From JAJXWB01 sp037044955 (GTDB lineage: Bacteria; Pseudomonadota; Alphaproteobacteria; Rhizobiales; Beijerinckiaceae), in contig JBAOHX010000008.1 of assembly GCA_037044955.1 (NCBI GenBank), positions 1 to 64,000 on the forward strand: a DNA stretch of 64,000 nt, read 5' to 3'. Under the pieces are notes generated by a model. The model searched no databases. It had not been told where the DNA came from and was given only the letters and a program-made list of their open reading frames with translations. Numbering within the stretch: the stretch's first letter is position 1; every line of letters begins with the position of its first letter. Of the stretch, positions 63,940 through 64,000 are shown piece after piece. The position numbers were made by a program, and so were the translations under genes.

Positions 63940-64000
63940 TGACGATCCTCTCCCGGACGACAACGACACGCTTTACCGCTCTTCCGTCGATCGCCTTCTG
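63926..64000 (-). CDS. leuS: Leucine-tRNA ligase, C-terminal end (partial)
   Basis: The last 24 codons and stop of a gene entering from the right edge: the reading ends VKRVVVVRERIVNVVI, the conserved C-terminal tail of LeuS. It overlaps the lptE start. The identification rests on this tail and on the conserved leuS-lptE-holA order. Confidence 0.8.
   Translation of the reverse strand, partial: QKAIDGRAVKRVVVVRERIVNVVI

Overview
The window reads as a high-GC alphaproteobacterial chromosome, most likely Hyphomicrobiales (Rhizobiales). The gene order around the presumed origin (smr-mltA-tim44-secB / dnaQ-coaE-maf-ppsR / hemE-rho-mnmE-mnmG-rsmG-parA-parB / holA-lptE-leuS), an ActS/RegB-ActR/RegA pair, MmcB and clustered GANTC sites all fit. 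Methylocystaceae/Beijerinckiaceae is my best guess at family level, from memory of intergenic repeats of this look; it is not proven.

Layout. (1) 1 to about 6,975 is part of an integrated element. It has a tyrosine integrase at its right end (5,662-6,890), two hypothetical genes, and a minus-strand cassette in which each gene overlaps or nearly touches the next (HTH protein, 55 aa, 70 aa, Toprim-like, DUF3987/YfjI-like ATPase, accessory protein). It also carries a pair of tiny secreted-protein genes and a leftmost gene-free stretch rich in palindromes. (2) 7,000-17,700 is core chromosome: RidA, a ThiF/MoeB-type E1, a DsbA-like isomerase, PAP2 phosphatase, an orphan TAXI-like receptor, TypA/BipA, a catalase-like protein, the RegB/RegA redox pair, MmcB and an orphan polyamine-binding protein. 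(3) 17,744-22,221 is the minus-strand hisB-DUF2628-hisH-hisA-hisF-hisE-coaA operon, divergent from hslV-hslU-trpS. (4) 25,400-36,300 holds nfu, tsaB-rimI, a PlsC-type acyltransferase, miaB-phoH-ybeY-corC-lnt, an HTH regulator, metK and trmB. (5) 36,300-44,500 holds an M48-like peptidase, mutM, ubiE-ubiB-coaBC-dut, cysK, an enoyl-CoA hydratase and rpsT. (6) 44,500-64,000 is the replication-origin neighbourhood: dnaA behind a long leader with six GANTC sites, a likely oriC between ppsR and hemE (54,077-54,423), two parS sites inside mnmG and rsmG, parA-parB, then holA, lptE and the end of leuS.

Data quality matters for every call. About fifteen genes outside the element, including essential ones (typA, hisF, hisH, hslU, coaA, lnt, maf, parA), are broken by one-base shifts. 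Where I compared the two frames, almost every break is cured by deleting one base, so the errors are insertion-biased and look like unpolished long-read sequence rather than gene decay. Frameshifted genes are given as full-length loci with the break marked. Two stretches, about 7.1-11.1 kb and 33.6-52.6 kb, show no breaks.

Functionally the right two thirds is a housekeeping cluster for replication start (dnaA, oriC), origin segregation (ParABS), tRNA modification (MnmE/MnmG, MiaB, TrmB, TsaB), rRNA maturation (YbeY, RsmG), envelope building (Lnt, MltA, LptE, PlsC) and cofactor supply (CoaA, CoaBC, CoaE, HemE, UbiE/B).
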